A DNA stretch of 64,000 nt from Variovorax sp. UMC13 (GCF_014170375.1 NZ_LZZW01000023.1:62001-126000); one strand, 5' to 3'; counted from the stretch's first letter, positions 30,026 through 36,970 are shown. Notes: generated by a model from the sequence alone, not told the origin. Made by a program: numbers and translations.

Positions 30026-30420
30026 CGGCGGCCGTGCGCGCTCTGCTGGTGAACTGGAAGCTGCTGCTGATCGTCGTGCTGCTCGCCGCGGCCTTCTTCT
30101 ACGTCCAGCATCTTGAGCGATCGGCCGACTCCGCCGGCTACGCGCGATCGCAGGCCGAGTACGCCGCCGCGGCCGAGCTGCAGCGTGAGAGCAACCGCGG
30201 CCGCGCACACCAGGCCGAGGTCAAGGAAGCGGCGCAGACCGTCTACCGCGACCGCTACATCACCCGCACCGTGAAGGAGATCGAATATGTCACCCAGGAC
30301 CTTGCTGCCTGCCCTGTGCCTCCTGCTGCTGTGCGCATGCTCAACGACGCCGCCAAGTGCGCCAGCGAAGATCGACCCGCCTCCTGTGGGGCTCACGGCG
30401 GAGTGCGCTCGGCCGGCTGA
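30022..30420 (+). CDS. Rz-like inner-membrane spanin
   Basis: 132 aa. One N-terminal membrane anchor (LLLIVVLLAAAFFYV, about 14-28) is followed by a helical periplasmic part (AEYAAAAELQRESNRGRAHQAEVKEAAQTVY). This is the i-spanin layout used to fuse inner and outer membranes at lysis. A nested lipoprotein gene starts within it in another frame, which confirms the Rz/Rz1 arrangement. Confidence 0.82.
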   Translation: MTAAVRALLVNWKLLLIVVLLAAAFFYVQHLERSADSAGYARSQAEYAAAAELQRESNRGRAHQAEVKEAAQTVYRDRYITRTVKEIEYVTQDLAACPVPPAAVRMLNDAAKCASEDRPASCGAHGGVRSAG

Positions 30421-30535
30421 TCTGCGGCCACTGGCCAACGCGCAGGACCTGGCGGCCTGGGCCGTCGAATGGATCGGGGCCTACGGGTGCGAGCGCTCGA
30501 AGCGCGCTGGGCTGATCGAGGCGTGGCCCCGCTGA
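30287..30535 (+). CDS. Rz1-like outer-membrane spanin lipoprotein, nested in Rz
   Basis: 82 aa. Signal LLPALCLLLLCAC with lipobox L-C-A-C (Cys18), followed by a Pro-rich stretch (TTPPSAPAKIDPPPVG), as in Rz1 proteins. The first 134 bases overlap the Rz gene in another frame, and the gene extends 115 bases past the Rz stop. It completes a two-component spanin. Confidence 0.8.
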   Translation: MSPRTLLPALCLLLLCACSTTPPSAPAKIDPPPVGLTAECARPADLRPLANAQDLAAWAVEWIGAYGCERSKRAGLIEAWPR

Positions 30536-30629
30536 TCCTTCGTCCCATTCCCATCAGCCCCTGGCGCTTCGGTGCAGGACGGCGTGCAGGCCTATTGCAT
30601 GCATCCTTGCGCACGCGCACAGTGATCGG

Positions 30630-30851
30630 ATGAAGCAAGTGATGAGTATCCGACGAATGGTCGAGCTGTCGAACGCAGGTGGCAGTCCGTCTGCCGACGA
30701 GGCACTGGTTGTCCTCGCTGCCGTAATCGACCGTCTCGACACGAGCAGCGCCACCTATGAGGCCGATATCGAGGCGCTGATAGGCGTGGGTTCGGCGGTG
30801 TGGACGCTCAGCGGGCCGGGCAATGAACACGCTGGGTCGAGCCTTCGGTAG
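30630..30851 (+). CDS. Small hypothetical protein in the element
   Basis: 73 aa, no recognised domain. Predicted helical centre (ADEALVVLAAVIDRLDTSSATYEADIEALIGVG), which reads like a real coiled or packed helix pair. No strong ribosome site. The 94 bases before it, after the lysis cassette, show nothing definite. Confidence 0.35.
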   Translation: MKQVMSIRRMVELSNAGGSPSADEALVVLAAVIDRLDTSSATYEADIEALIGVGSAVWTLSGPGNEHAGSSLR

Positions 30852-30903
30852 CCTGGGCCCGGGAAAAAACCACACAGGCCCGGCGCAGGGAGTGAGTGAA
30901 ACG

Positions 30904-31161
30904 CTACGCGTCGATTGCCACCGGCGTGCCGTCGACAGCGATCAGCGCGCCCGGCGCTGCATCGTTGATCTCAATCGCCACACCCATGAAACGTGCTGGG
31001 TCGACCTGGGTCGCCTCGGTCTCGGTCTTCGTCATCTTCCGCCGGCGCATCAGGTCCGCGTGCTGCGAGGTCGACAGGACGAGCTTCTGCGGGTACTTGT
31101 TGTCGTGCGCTTTCCAGTGCGCAGACAGGGCCTTCGTGATCGCGTCGTAGATGTTGCTCAT
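30904..31161 (-). CDS. Small phage-type hypothetical protein
   Basis: 85 aa from MSNIYD. The sequence KALSAHWKAHDNKYPQKLVLSTSQHADLMRRRKM looks like a protein domain, with later FMGVAIEINDAAPGALIAVDG, but no family is recognised. The open frame continues 20 codons upstream with low-complexity residues, so the inner Met is preferred. No clear ribosome site. Confidence 0.45.
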   Translation of the reverse strand: MSNIYDAITKALSAHWKAHDNKYPQKLVLSTSQHADLMRRRKMTKTETEATQVDPARFMGVAIEINDAAPGALIAVDGTPVAIDA

Positions 31162-31278
31162 GCTGGCATTGTCGACGGCGCTGCTCGAGGCCTGGGACGC
31201 TGAATGCGCGCCGCTTCCCACCAGCCCCTGGCGCTTCGGCGCTGGGGGCGCTTTTTGCGTTGTGGGCCGGCTGGTCTT

Positions 31279-31494
31279 TCAGCTTTGTTCAGCGTTGACT
31301 GAATGCTCGAAGGTACGTCGCAGCTCAAGGAGCGCGCTCTCAGTCGTGTCCATCATGTCGGCCACCTCTTCGGGGGTCAGCTGAGGATACCCAGGCGTCG
31401 CGCGGAGAAAGTGATCCAGCTTTTCGCACGCAGACACCCAAGCGAGAGCAGCGACCTTCTGGTCTAGAGTGAGGTGGGGGTTGTTCTGTGGCAT
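31279..31494 (-). CDS. Small hypothetical protein
   Basis: 71 aa, helical throughout (LTLDQKVAALAWVSACEKLDHFL and LTPEEVADMMDTTESALLELRRTFEHS). The second half resembles a short helix-turn-helix, but no match to a known regulator is certain. It stands alone with 95 bases to the next gene. A GGAG lies 13 bases before the ATG. Confidence 0.45.
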   Translation of the reverse strand: MPQNNPHLTLDQKVAALAWVSACEKLDHFLRATPGYPQLTPEEVADMMDTTESALLELRRTFEHSVNAEQS

Positions 31495-31589
31495 TCCGGG
31501 ATACTAGCTCCGCGGTTGGCGGGCTAGGAAAATAGACGGCCGGTCGGAAGACGTGCCATCGCGCGAGGGTGAATGGTTGCTGCAGCCAC

Positions 31590-31841
31590 TCAGTGCTCGA
31601 ACAGCACGGCGCGAAGATGGTCCCCAACGGTGTCGTCTGGACATGATGGGTTCTCGTAGCCGTCAGCCACGCCAGCGCACAGGCTCACGACGCCGGCGCA
31701 GAGTTCCAGCACGTTCTGGTCGAGCTTGTCGCCCGGCTGGATCAGGCCACACTGCACGGCCAGGGCTGTGAACTTGGTCACCGGGTCGTGCAGGTCGTCC
31801 TGAGCTGCGCCCACGGGATCGGCGTCTTCGTTCTCGATCAT
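31590..31841 (-). CDS. Small acidic hypothetical protein
   Basis: 83 aa, acidic, with three Cys (QCGL, ELCAG, SLCAG). No recognised family. The start has a good AGGAG ribosome site five bases upstream, and the ATG overlaps the stop of the next gene by 4 bases, which supports real translation within a small minus-strand operon. Confidence 0.58.
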   Translation of the reverse strand: MIENEDADPVGAAQDDLHDPVTKFTALAVQCGLIQPGDKLDQNVLELCAGVVSLCAGVADGYENPSCPDDTVGDHLRAVLFEH

Positions 31842-32203
31842 GGTGCTCCTACGGTGGATGGAAAGGTTGTACGGTATTCATGCGGCGGAGGCGTCACTTC
31901 AACCGGCGGCGCGGGCATGCACCACCACACCTGCGGCGGGTCGGGCTGCTGGTAGCCGACTGCCTCGATGGCCCCGTAGATCAGGATGCCGCCATTCTCG
32001 ATCTTCTTGATGCTCGCGTGGATTAGGGGCTCGATGACGTCGACGCGGGTGCGCTCGGTCTCAAACAGCCTGGCGACGGCGCGTGGGTAGAACTTGCGGC
32101 GGTCGTCGCCGAAGAACAGCCAGCCCGGGTAAGGGCGGCTCTGCACTACGTCCCGCGGCAGCTTCTTGCCCGCCTCGCGCAGGACGTAGACGACGCAGTG
32201 CAT
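31838..32203 (-). CDS. Hypothetical protein
   Basis: 121 aa of unknown function, with a mixed fold suggested by PYPGWLFFGDDRRKFYPRAVARLF and HASIKKIENGGILIYGAIEAVGY. The Pro-rich tail (PPVEVTPPPH) is likely disordered. It lies 6 bases after the upstream gene and overlaps the following one by 4, so it is the middle gene of a three-gene unit. Confidence 0.55.
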   Translation of the reverse strand: MHCVVYVLREAGKKLPRDVVQSRPYPGWLFFGDDRRKFYPRAVARLFETERTRVDVIEPLIHASIKKIENGGILIYGAIEAVGYQQPDPPQVWWCMPAPPVEVTPPPHEYRTTFPSTVGAP

Positions 32204-32209
32204 GGCTGG

Positions 32210-32551
32210 TCAGAAAGGCACATCGGAGCTCGGTAGCCCGAACTCGGGAGGCGGGGCAGGCTCCTCCGCGCGCGCGGTTTCCAGCGGGTCGGCGTCATCG
32301 CCGGCATGAGCGGGATAGAGGTCGTCGTTGTACTCGCCGGCTTCTGGGTACAGACGGCGCGCGACGGCTGCAGGGTCCTCGTCTCCATGCTTCGCGGCCA
32401 CAGCCGGGCCGAAGACGTTGAAGCCCGCCATGCGCAGGTCCTCGGGGTCGTGCTCGAGCTCCTGCCAGGTGTTGGCGAACACAAAGACCCAGGCTTCCAG
32501 GTCGGATAGCTCGCGGCCGCGATACGAGATCGGGGTGGGGGATTGCCACAT
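32210..32551 (-). CDS. Hypothetical protein, first gene of a three-gene phage unit
   Basis: 113 aa, acidic, unknown family (ELSDLEAWVFVFANTWQELEHDPEDLRMAGF is the ordered part; the C-terminal half is Ala/Asp/Pro-rich). The start MWQSP is chosen because AGGAG lies 6 bases ahead; an ATG two codons earlier would sit on the ribosome site itself. Confidence 0.55.
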   Translation of the reverse strand: MWQSPTPISYRGRELSDLEAWVFVFANTWQELEHDPEDLRMAGFNVFGPAVAAKHGDEDPAAVARRLYPEAGEYNDDLYPAHAGDDADPLETARAEEPAPPPEFGLPSSDVPF

Positions 32552-32578
32552 GGTCATCTCCTGAAGTGGCCCTCCACT

Positions 32579-32590
32579 GTATCCGGATAC
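32579..32590. promoter_or_regulatory. 12 bp palindrome between divergent element genes
   Basis: GTATCCGGATAC, a perfect palindrome in the 74-base gap between the minus-strand trio (start 32551) and the plus-strand gene at 32626. The place and symmetry fit an operator controlling both directions. No repressor gene is identified in the element. Confidence 0.45.
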
Positions 32591-32625
32591 TGTACGGGCA
32601 TCCAGTAGTTTGCTACGATCGATCC

Positions 32626-32865
32626 ATGGACACCGATCGCGGAACCGGCATCCTGGACACTGTGCCCGGTCAGTTCGTGGTGCGCGCCATGTACTCGCTG
32701 CCGCCGGCGGGAGAGGTCCAGCCGCCCGAGGCGTCGCTGGAGATGTTCGTGCCCAGAGTGGGCCGCGTGCGCTTCACGTTCGAGCTCGCCGGCCCGGTTC
32801 CACACAAGCGTGCGCATTGGTGCTGGCAGGCGAAGTCCGCCGACTTGCTGCCGGGCAGGGCCTGA
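32626..32865 (+). CDS. Small hypothetical protein upstream of SRAP
   Basis: 79 aa from MDTDRG. Beta-rich look (VPGQFVVRAMYSLPPAGEV and RVGRVRFTFELAGPVPHKRAHWCWQAK). Family not recognised. It ends 13 bases before the SRAP gene and is probably co-transcribed with it from the palindrome-bearing gap. Confidence 0.5.
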   Translation: MDTDRGTGILDTVPGQFVVRAMYSLPPAGEVQPPEASLEMFVPRVGRVRFTFELAGPVPHKRAHWCWQAKSADLLPGRA

Positions 32866-32878
32866 GTAAGCTGCGGCC

Positions 32879-33562
32879 ATGTGCAATCGCTATATCCCTC
32901 CCGAGGTGGCCGAGATCGAGCGTTTCTGGAGCCTGCCCCGGGCGCATCAGCCTGACCTGTGGCCGCGCGAGATCTTCCCCCGGGCGCCGGGCCCGTTCAT
33001 TCGCCGCCGGCGGGACGCTGTGGGCTACGAGCGCGAGCTCGTCGTCGGGCAGTGGGGCCTGATCCCCTGGTTCGCCAAAGAGCCGAAGCTCAAGTTCCCC
33101 ACGAACAACGCGCGCAGCGAGGAGTTGGAGGCGAAGGCCAGCTACAAGGACCCTTGGAAGCGCGGTCAGCGCTGCATCATCCCGGCCGCCACCTTCGACG
33201 AGCCTAACTGGGAGAGCGGGAAGAACGTGTGGTGGCGCTTCCGCCGCGCGGATGGCGCGCCTTGGGGACTGGCTGGTCTGTGGAACACCTGGACCGACAA
33301 GGCCACGGGTGAGGTTCACGAGAGCTACACCATGCTCACGGTGAACGCGGACGCTGACCCGCTGATGAGCCGCATGCACAAGCCCGAGCCGAAGCTGGCG
33401 GCCGACAAGCAGGACAAGCGGAGCGTGATCCCGCTGCAGCCGGGCGACTTCGACCAGTGGCTCGAGGGGACGGTCGAGCAGACGAAGGTGCTGATGCGGT
33501 TGGCGCCGACCGAGGTGTATGGAGCCGGGCCGATGGAGCCCTTGCAGCAGGCGCTGAAGTAG
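32879..33562 (+). CDS. SRAP (YedK/HMCES-type) DNA abasic-site crosslinking protein
   Basis: 227 aa. Starts Met-Cys-Asn-Arg-Tyr; Cys2, exposed when Met is removed, forms the covalent link to abasic sites in single-stranded DNA. Other family points: TNNARSE (about 75-81), the acidic residue in FDEP (Glu108, where YedK has FYEW), and a His at 167 in RMHKPEP. The usual H-x-R-M-P is altered here. It protects broken replication forks. SRAP genes are common as accessory cargo in phages. The start is fixed by the need for Cys at position 2. Confidence 0.9.
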   Translation: MCNRYIPPEVAEIERFWSLPRAHQPDLWPREIFPRAPGPFIRRRRDAVGYERELVVGQWGLIPWFAKEPKLKFPTNNARSEELEAKASYKDPWKRGQRCIIPAATFDEPNWESGKNVWWRFRRADGAPWGLAGLWNTWTDKATGEVHESYTMLTVNADADPLMSRMHKPEPKLAADKQDKRSVIPLQPGDFDQWLEGTVEQTKVLMRLAPTEVYGAGPMEPLQQALK

Positions 33563-33637
33563 CGCGCTCTACAGCCCAGTCCAGTCGATCCACTTCGGCT
33601 CAAGCAACGAGCCCTGCCGGGCAACACCTCAGAAACA

Positions 33638-33664
33638 GAAACGGCCCGCTAAGCGGACCGTTTC
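33638..33664 (+). terminator. Possible terminator hairpin after SRAP
   Basis: GAAACGG and CCGTTTC form a 7 bp stem around CCCGCTAAGCGGA, which itself can pair partly. No T run follows, so it may be only a structured end. It lies 76 bases after the SRAP stop. Confidence 0.4.
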
Positions 33665-33730
33665 AGGGGAAATGGGTAGCTGCGTTCCTGAGTTATCCGC
33701 CGGAGCCACCGCCGTTGTGGAGCTTGAACT

Positions 33731-34888
33731 TCATAGAGGATTCCTTTCCGTGGTTGAGGGAAGCGAGGGAGTAGAGGCTATCACAGCATCCATGCCCTTG
33801 CCAGCAACTTCTGTTACGTTCTGTGGCAGCTTCGCTGGCGACCACCAGAACGCAACAGACTGGTGAGGAAGCATGCCGTTGTCTAGCGACCACTCATGTA
33901 GGGATTCGTCCCGTTTCCTGTACTTCAGCTTGGATGAGTTGTTGGCGGTTGCGTCCAGTTTCAAGCCCCCTCCGGGAACAATTACAGCGAGTTTCAGCTT
34001 CTCTGTGGGAAGCATAGAGCACCAAACCTCTGTGTCGAATAAGTTCTTCAAAAAATATGCTTCGGTCGCAACCTCAATGTTTTCACGAATTCCGAGCGTG
34101 ACCATTTTTTGAAAGACTAATGAAGTTCGATCATCTGCGCCCGCTCTAATTGCCTCGCCTGGGTTAATATGCTCCTCCCACTCGGTTTGACCCTGACGTT
34201 TAGTGGCAAACCTAGTGATTGCGCATTCTTTGTTTAATTCAGGAAGAGGGGGTAGTTCAATATATACGCCGAAGTTATGTGTTATTGACCCCATTGTTAT
34301 ATTGCATGCTTCATATCGTGACGACTGAGATACCCTTATCAACGAAGCAGAGGGGTAGTTTGGATGTTGTACGGAAGGGTTGTCGATCATCTCAAGCTTG
34401 TAGGTGACCTCGGCGTTGTCCCTTCCAACTTTTGAATCGAACAGTGAAGTCTGAAGCTCAGCGCGGACGCTTGGTGATATCTGTCGTCTAAATATCGCCA
34501 TGAAAAGATCTTTATTTATCTCTTCAATCTGAAGTTTTGTTTGCGCCTCATGACGGGCTTTCGAATACCTTTCTAGTACAAAAATCAGCACGATCGCAAC
34601 TAGGCCTGCGAAGCCCAACTCCTTGAGAACGGTGCGTATCCAATAGGGGAATTCTGAGAACCATTCGTGGTGGCTGCCAACTACAAGGATGACGGATAGC
34701 GCAAAAACTATTAGCAGATGCTCGCGTGCACTTATGCGAATTGCGTCGAGACTCATCGCGTCGGTCTTTATGTCGTTTTGTTGCCTTTTCTGTCTTACCC
34801 AGCGGTAGATTAATAGAACGAGAGCGACCACACCTACTAACGCAAGTACGACTATCGAAAGTTCGACTAGCCTCGGGAATGTTTGCAT
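33731..34888 (-). CDS. AT-rich membrane protein of unknown function (element cargo)
   Basis: 385 aa. Three likely membrane helices: about 8-28 (LSIVVLALVGVVALVLLIY), 57-73 (LLIVFALSVILVVGS) and 94-112 (LGFAGLVAIVLIFVLERY), the last one running into a charged helix (KARHEAQTKLQIEEINKDLF). A soluble, probably beta-rich domain of about 250 residues follows. No enzyme motif is seen. Base composition is clearly more AT-rich than the rest of the window, with codons such as ATA and AGA/AGG that neighbours avoid, so it came from another source. Its place near the element end, outside the phage modules, is typical of a lysogen-benefit or defence gene, but that is inference. Start at MQTFPR; an earlier non-ATG start is possible. 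Confidence 0.75.
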   Translation of the reverse strand: MQTFPRLVELSIVVLALVGVVALVLLIYRWVRQKRQQNDIKTDAMSLDAIRISAREHLLIVFALSVILVVGSHHEWFSEFPYWIRTVLKELGFAGLVAIVLIFVLERYSKARHEAQTKLQIEEINKDLFMAIFRRQISPSVRAELQTSLFDSKVGRDNAEVTYKLEMIDNPSVQHPNYPSASLIRVSQSSRYEACNITMGSITHNFGVYIELPPLPELNKECAITRFATKRQGQTEWEEHINPGEAIRAGADDRTSLVFQKMVTLGIRENIEVATEAYFLKNLFDTEVWCSMLPTEKLKLAVIVPGGGLKLDATANNSSKLKYRKRDESLHEWSLDNGMLPHQSVAFWWSPAKLPQNVTEVAGKGMDAVIASTPSLPSTTERNPL

Positions 34889-35151
34889 AGGGTTTCTCAG
34901 TTTTGTGTAGTGGCGAGGATACGCCAAATGTCTCTGCCTGTTACGTATCGGCGGGTGGCTGTGCGCTTAAAGCTTCGATCAGCCACTACCTCAAGATGGC
35001 TGCTTAGCTGAAGGGCGTGAGAACGGGCAGTTCAAGGGTGACGAAGAGAACGCGGATCCATTGGGTGAGGCATGGCGCACCGACGTAGAAATCGGTTTCA
35101 CTCGGATTGCTACGGACTACTAGGTAACGGTTTTGGCGCTAAGCTTTTGTC
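34889..35151. other. AT-richer non-coding gap
   Basis: 263 bases between the cargo membrane gene and a small plus-strand gene. It should hold the cargo promoter on the minus strand. I see no convincing -10/-35, repeat or RNA gene. Confidence 0.4.
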
Positions 35152-35388
35152 ATGACCGATTACTTCCGCTCCGTCTCTGTCCGGGTCACCGAGCCGGTGC
35201 GGGGCCGCTTCTACTGGGCCATAGTCGAAAACTTGGGCGTCGCGACCAAATTCAATGAGCTGGCGACAGCTGCTGCGCACTTCGACACCTGGGAGGCGGC
35301 GCGCCAGGCCGGCGTAGCTGAGCTGCGGCGGCGCGAGCCCGAGTTGTGGGGGACGCCGTCGGCAAGTCGGGCGCCCGATGCTGGCTAA
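35152..35388 (+). CDS. Small hypothetical protein at the element's right end
   Basis: 78 aa, probable small alpha/beta protein (GRFYWAIVENLGVATKFNELATAAAHFDTWEAARQAGVAELRRR). It resembles short phage-encoded proteins of unknown function. No strong ribosome site. Last gene before attR. Confidence 0.45.
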   Translation: MTDYFRSVSVRVTEPVRGRFYWAIVENLGVATKFNELATAAAHFDTWEAARQAGVAELRRREPELWGTPSASRAPDAG

Positions 35389-35415
35389 AAGCACAGTGGC
35401 GCGGCGCGGCTCAAA

Positions 35416-35434
35416 TTCGCACGTGATTCGCACG
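35416..35434. promoter_or_regulatory. Right arm-type integrase sites (two TTCGCACG repeats)
   Basis: TTCGCACG at 35416 and 35427, again 11 bases apart, about 36 bases before the attR core. Same octamer and spacing as at the left end. Confidence 0.6.
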
Positions 35435-35469
35435 CGCAACGCGCAGCCCACGGTATAGCTAGAGCGGAT

Positions 35470-35497
35470 GGGGGTTCAAATCCCCCCAGCTCCACCA
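35470..35497 (+). other. attR core: second copy of the ssrA 3' end
   Basis: Exact repeat of 25286-25313, in direct orientation, with near-identical flanks (GCGGAT versus GCGGAC before, TTCATGAC versus CTCATGAC after). It carries no tRNA-like body, so it is only the displaced 3' end. Confidence 0.92.
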
Positions 35498-35504
35498 TTC
35501 ATGA

Positions 35505-35547
35505 CGACGCCTGCCACTGGGAAACCACTGGCAGGCGTTGTGTTTTT
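35505..35547 (+). terminator. Displaced second copy of the ssrA terminator
   Basis: Same stem as at 25321-25363 with an ACGCCTGCCA/TGGCAGGCGT core, three base changes, and TGTTTTT after it. It was part of the att region before insertion and now has no RNA gene in front of it. Confidence 0.8.
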
Positions 35548-35604
35548 CGGGATCGGATGGTCGCTGTCGGGAAGGCGATTCGCACCGGTTTCGCCTGCGG
35601 CAAG

Positions 35605-35640
35605 GGTGACCGCCTCGAGCCGCGGCGCTCGGGGGATCTG
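35605..35640 (-). pseudogene. Remnant of a second, related integrase C-terminus
   Basis: On the minus strand this reads Q-I-P-R-A-P-R-L-E-A-V-T, against Q-K-P-K-A-P-R-L-K-A-V-A at the end of the element's integrase, with the same distance and order to the TTCGCACC repeat (35579) and the ssrA end. A stop codon lies just upstream (35644-35646), and the rest of the gene is gone. Confidence 0.55.
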
Positions 35641-35705
35641 ACATCACTTCGGGATGACCTCGATCGGGGTGCGCAGCCCTACGGCACTGCGCGGGCAGAA
35701 ACCGA

Positions 35706-35834
35706 TCAACCGATGAACGCAAGGCTGAGCAGCATGGTCAGCGCGATCACTGTGACAAACACCGCCAGTTCCTTCATGGCCGCCCGCGGTGCCTCTTCTC
35801 CAAGCCGTCTTCTTCTCGGTGACTGGGGCTTCAT
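35706..35834 (-). CDS. Tiny single-helix membrane protein
   Basis: 42 aa, too short for ordinary gene calling. The N-terminus is basic (SPRRRRLGEEAPRAA), followed by one clear membrane helix (LAVFVTVIALTMLLSLAFIG) ending at the stop. A shorter 23 aa form could start at the inner ATG (35777). Sequence character supports a real small inner-membrane protein; no function known. Confidence 0.4.
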   Translation of the reverse strand: MKPQSPRRRRLGEEAPRAAMKELAVFVTVIALTMLLSLAFIG

Positions 35835-35942
35835 GTGCAATCTTTTTACTTACCTATTTGCGATGGTAGGTAGTTTGTTGCAGCGCGTCCCTCCCATGTT
35901 CATGGGAGGTCTTCCAACCGACCGCGGCGATTCAGGCGGAAC

Positions 35943-36422
35943 TCAGCTGCAGCCGCGCGCGGCGCACTGCCGGCGCGCCTCTTCGACTTCGGCCTGAAGT
36001 TCGCGGGCGCGGGTTTCGCACCGCGTCGCCGCCGCGGCGGCTTCCGTGGCGACCGACGGCTCGAGCACGGCGCCGGCGAGATTGTGGTGGGCTCGCGCGC
36101 GGTTGGACAGGATCTCGCGCTGCTGGCGATCGCAGGAGTTCCGATGGCGGGAAAGATCCTCGATCCTGTCGCGCAGCACATCGGTCGCGTCGGTCCGAAG
36201 CCGCTCGGCTTCGGCTTCCTTGAGTGGCTGTTGCAGGGCCGGGCCCGGCGCGCCCTCGCCGGGTTTGCGCGCCTCGGCCAGGGGCTGGATGGCGGTTTGG
36301 GCCTGCGAGCGTTCGCAAGGCGCTTCCTGAAAGCTGGTCGACCCGCCGGTGCCGACGCATGGGTGGCGTGCCCATGAGGACTGGGTGGCGAGCACGAACA
36401 GGGCGGCGATCAGGTAGCGCAT
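35943..36422 (-). CDS. Exported coiled-coil protein of unknown function
   Basis: 159 aa. Signal peptide ending near SSWARH (about 19). A short N-terminal segment, HPCVGTGGSTSFQEAPC, has two Cys and the look of a DUF4124-type start. A long, charged, Cys-containing helix follows (RTDATDVLRDRIEDLSRHRNSCDRQQ, later ARELQAEVEEARRQCAARGCS). Probably periplasmic. An AGGA ribosome site precedes the ATG. It lies outside the element in a patch of small genes. Confidence 0.7.
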   Translation of the reverse strand: MRYLIAALFVLATQSSWARHPCVGTGGSTSFQEAPCERSQAQTAIQPLAEARKPGEGAPGPALQQPLKEAEAERLRTDATDVLRDRIEDLSRHRNSCDRQQREILSNRARAHHNLAGAVLEPSVATEAAAAATRCETRARELQAEVEEARRQCAARGCS

Positions 36423-36546
36423 GAAATTTCCTCGTCTTTAGGCTGCACTGTAGTGGACGCGTGCGTGCCTGCGGGCGGGCGGCCCCGTCCGCCTCCAGGC
36501 CGCCGGCGCGGCGTCGTGTCGTGTCGGACCGCGTGGCCTGCCGATG

Positions 36547-36735
36547 TCACGCCGGGTCATCGTCGCGCGCAGGCGCGGTTCGGGGCGTAACCTTCCGCTG
36601 GGCCATCAAGGCGAGCACCCCGGCGGGAACCGGCCGGCAGCCACAGTGTCTTGCATGTTCCATGTGCCAAGCCATCCGTTGCGCGACGGTTGGAGACTTG
36701 GGCATGGGATGGGCTTCGTGCCAAACGCGGTTCAT
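36547..36735 (-). CDS. Small conserved protein with Cys-x-Cys (VWHEAHPMP type)
   Basis: 62 aa from MNRVWHEAHPMPKSPTVAQRMAWHMEHARHCGCRPVP. This start pattern (W-H-E-x-H-P-M-P, then a helix ending H-C-G-C-R) recurs in small bacterial proteins of unknown function, and the His/Cys set suggests metal binding. A strong GGAGGG ribosome site sits 3 bases ahead. Confidence 0.7.
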   Translation of the reverse strand: MNRVWHEAHPMPKSPTVAQRMAWHMEHARHCGCRPVPAGVLALMAQRKVTPRTAPARDDDPA

Positions 36736-36943
36736 CTTCCCTCCAATCCTCTGGGGCGGCAGCAATGCGAGTCCAGTCTAGGTGGTCTTCGGCGTGGGGG
36801 GCTTGACGGCGGTCAATTCGATCCGCGCACCCGCAAACCCGTCCACGACGCCTGCGGACACAGGGCGCGTTCGCACGCGTAGGGCCCTTGCTGCCCGCCT
36901 TGTCGGCCTGCGCAGGGCCCGTCATGTGACGCCGGCCTACAGC

Positions 36944-36970
36944 CATTTCGTTTTCATTGAAAACAAAATG
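36944..36970. repeat. Imperfect inverted repeat before a small gene
   Basis: CATTTCGTTTTC-ATT-GAAAACAAAATG: 12-base arms with one mismatch around a 3-base centre, AT-rich in a GC-rich area, ending 5 bases before the ATG at 36976. It could be an operator or an RNA hairpin covering the start. Confidence 0.5.

Larger units (their letters stand above)
25314..35497. mobile_element. Decayed phage-derived integrative element in ssrA
   Basis: About 10.2 kb between two direct copies of the ssrA 3' end. It carries a tyrosine integrase next to attL, two late structural genes, a broken capsid gene, a complete lysis cassette (two holin-like proteins, endolysin, Rz, Rz1), a block of small phage-type genes on the minus strand, an SRAP gene and an AT-rich membrane gene. 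No terminase, portal, replication or repressor gene is seen, and at least two deletion joints are visible. It is therefore a remnant that could not form particles unaided. A satellite that borrows a helper is less likely given the joints. Confidence 0.88.

Noticed and set aside
25314-35497. Phage satellite (PICI-like) interpretation of the element
   Set aside because: No replication, repressor or packaging-interference genes are recognised, and broken structural genes with deletion joints fit prophage decay better.
35557-35997. 146-codon plus-strand frame to the right of attR
   Set aside because: It covers the displaced terminator flank and the opposite strand of the integrase trace and tiny membrane gene, and has no protein character.
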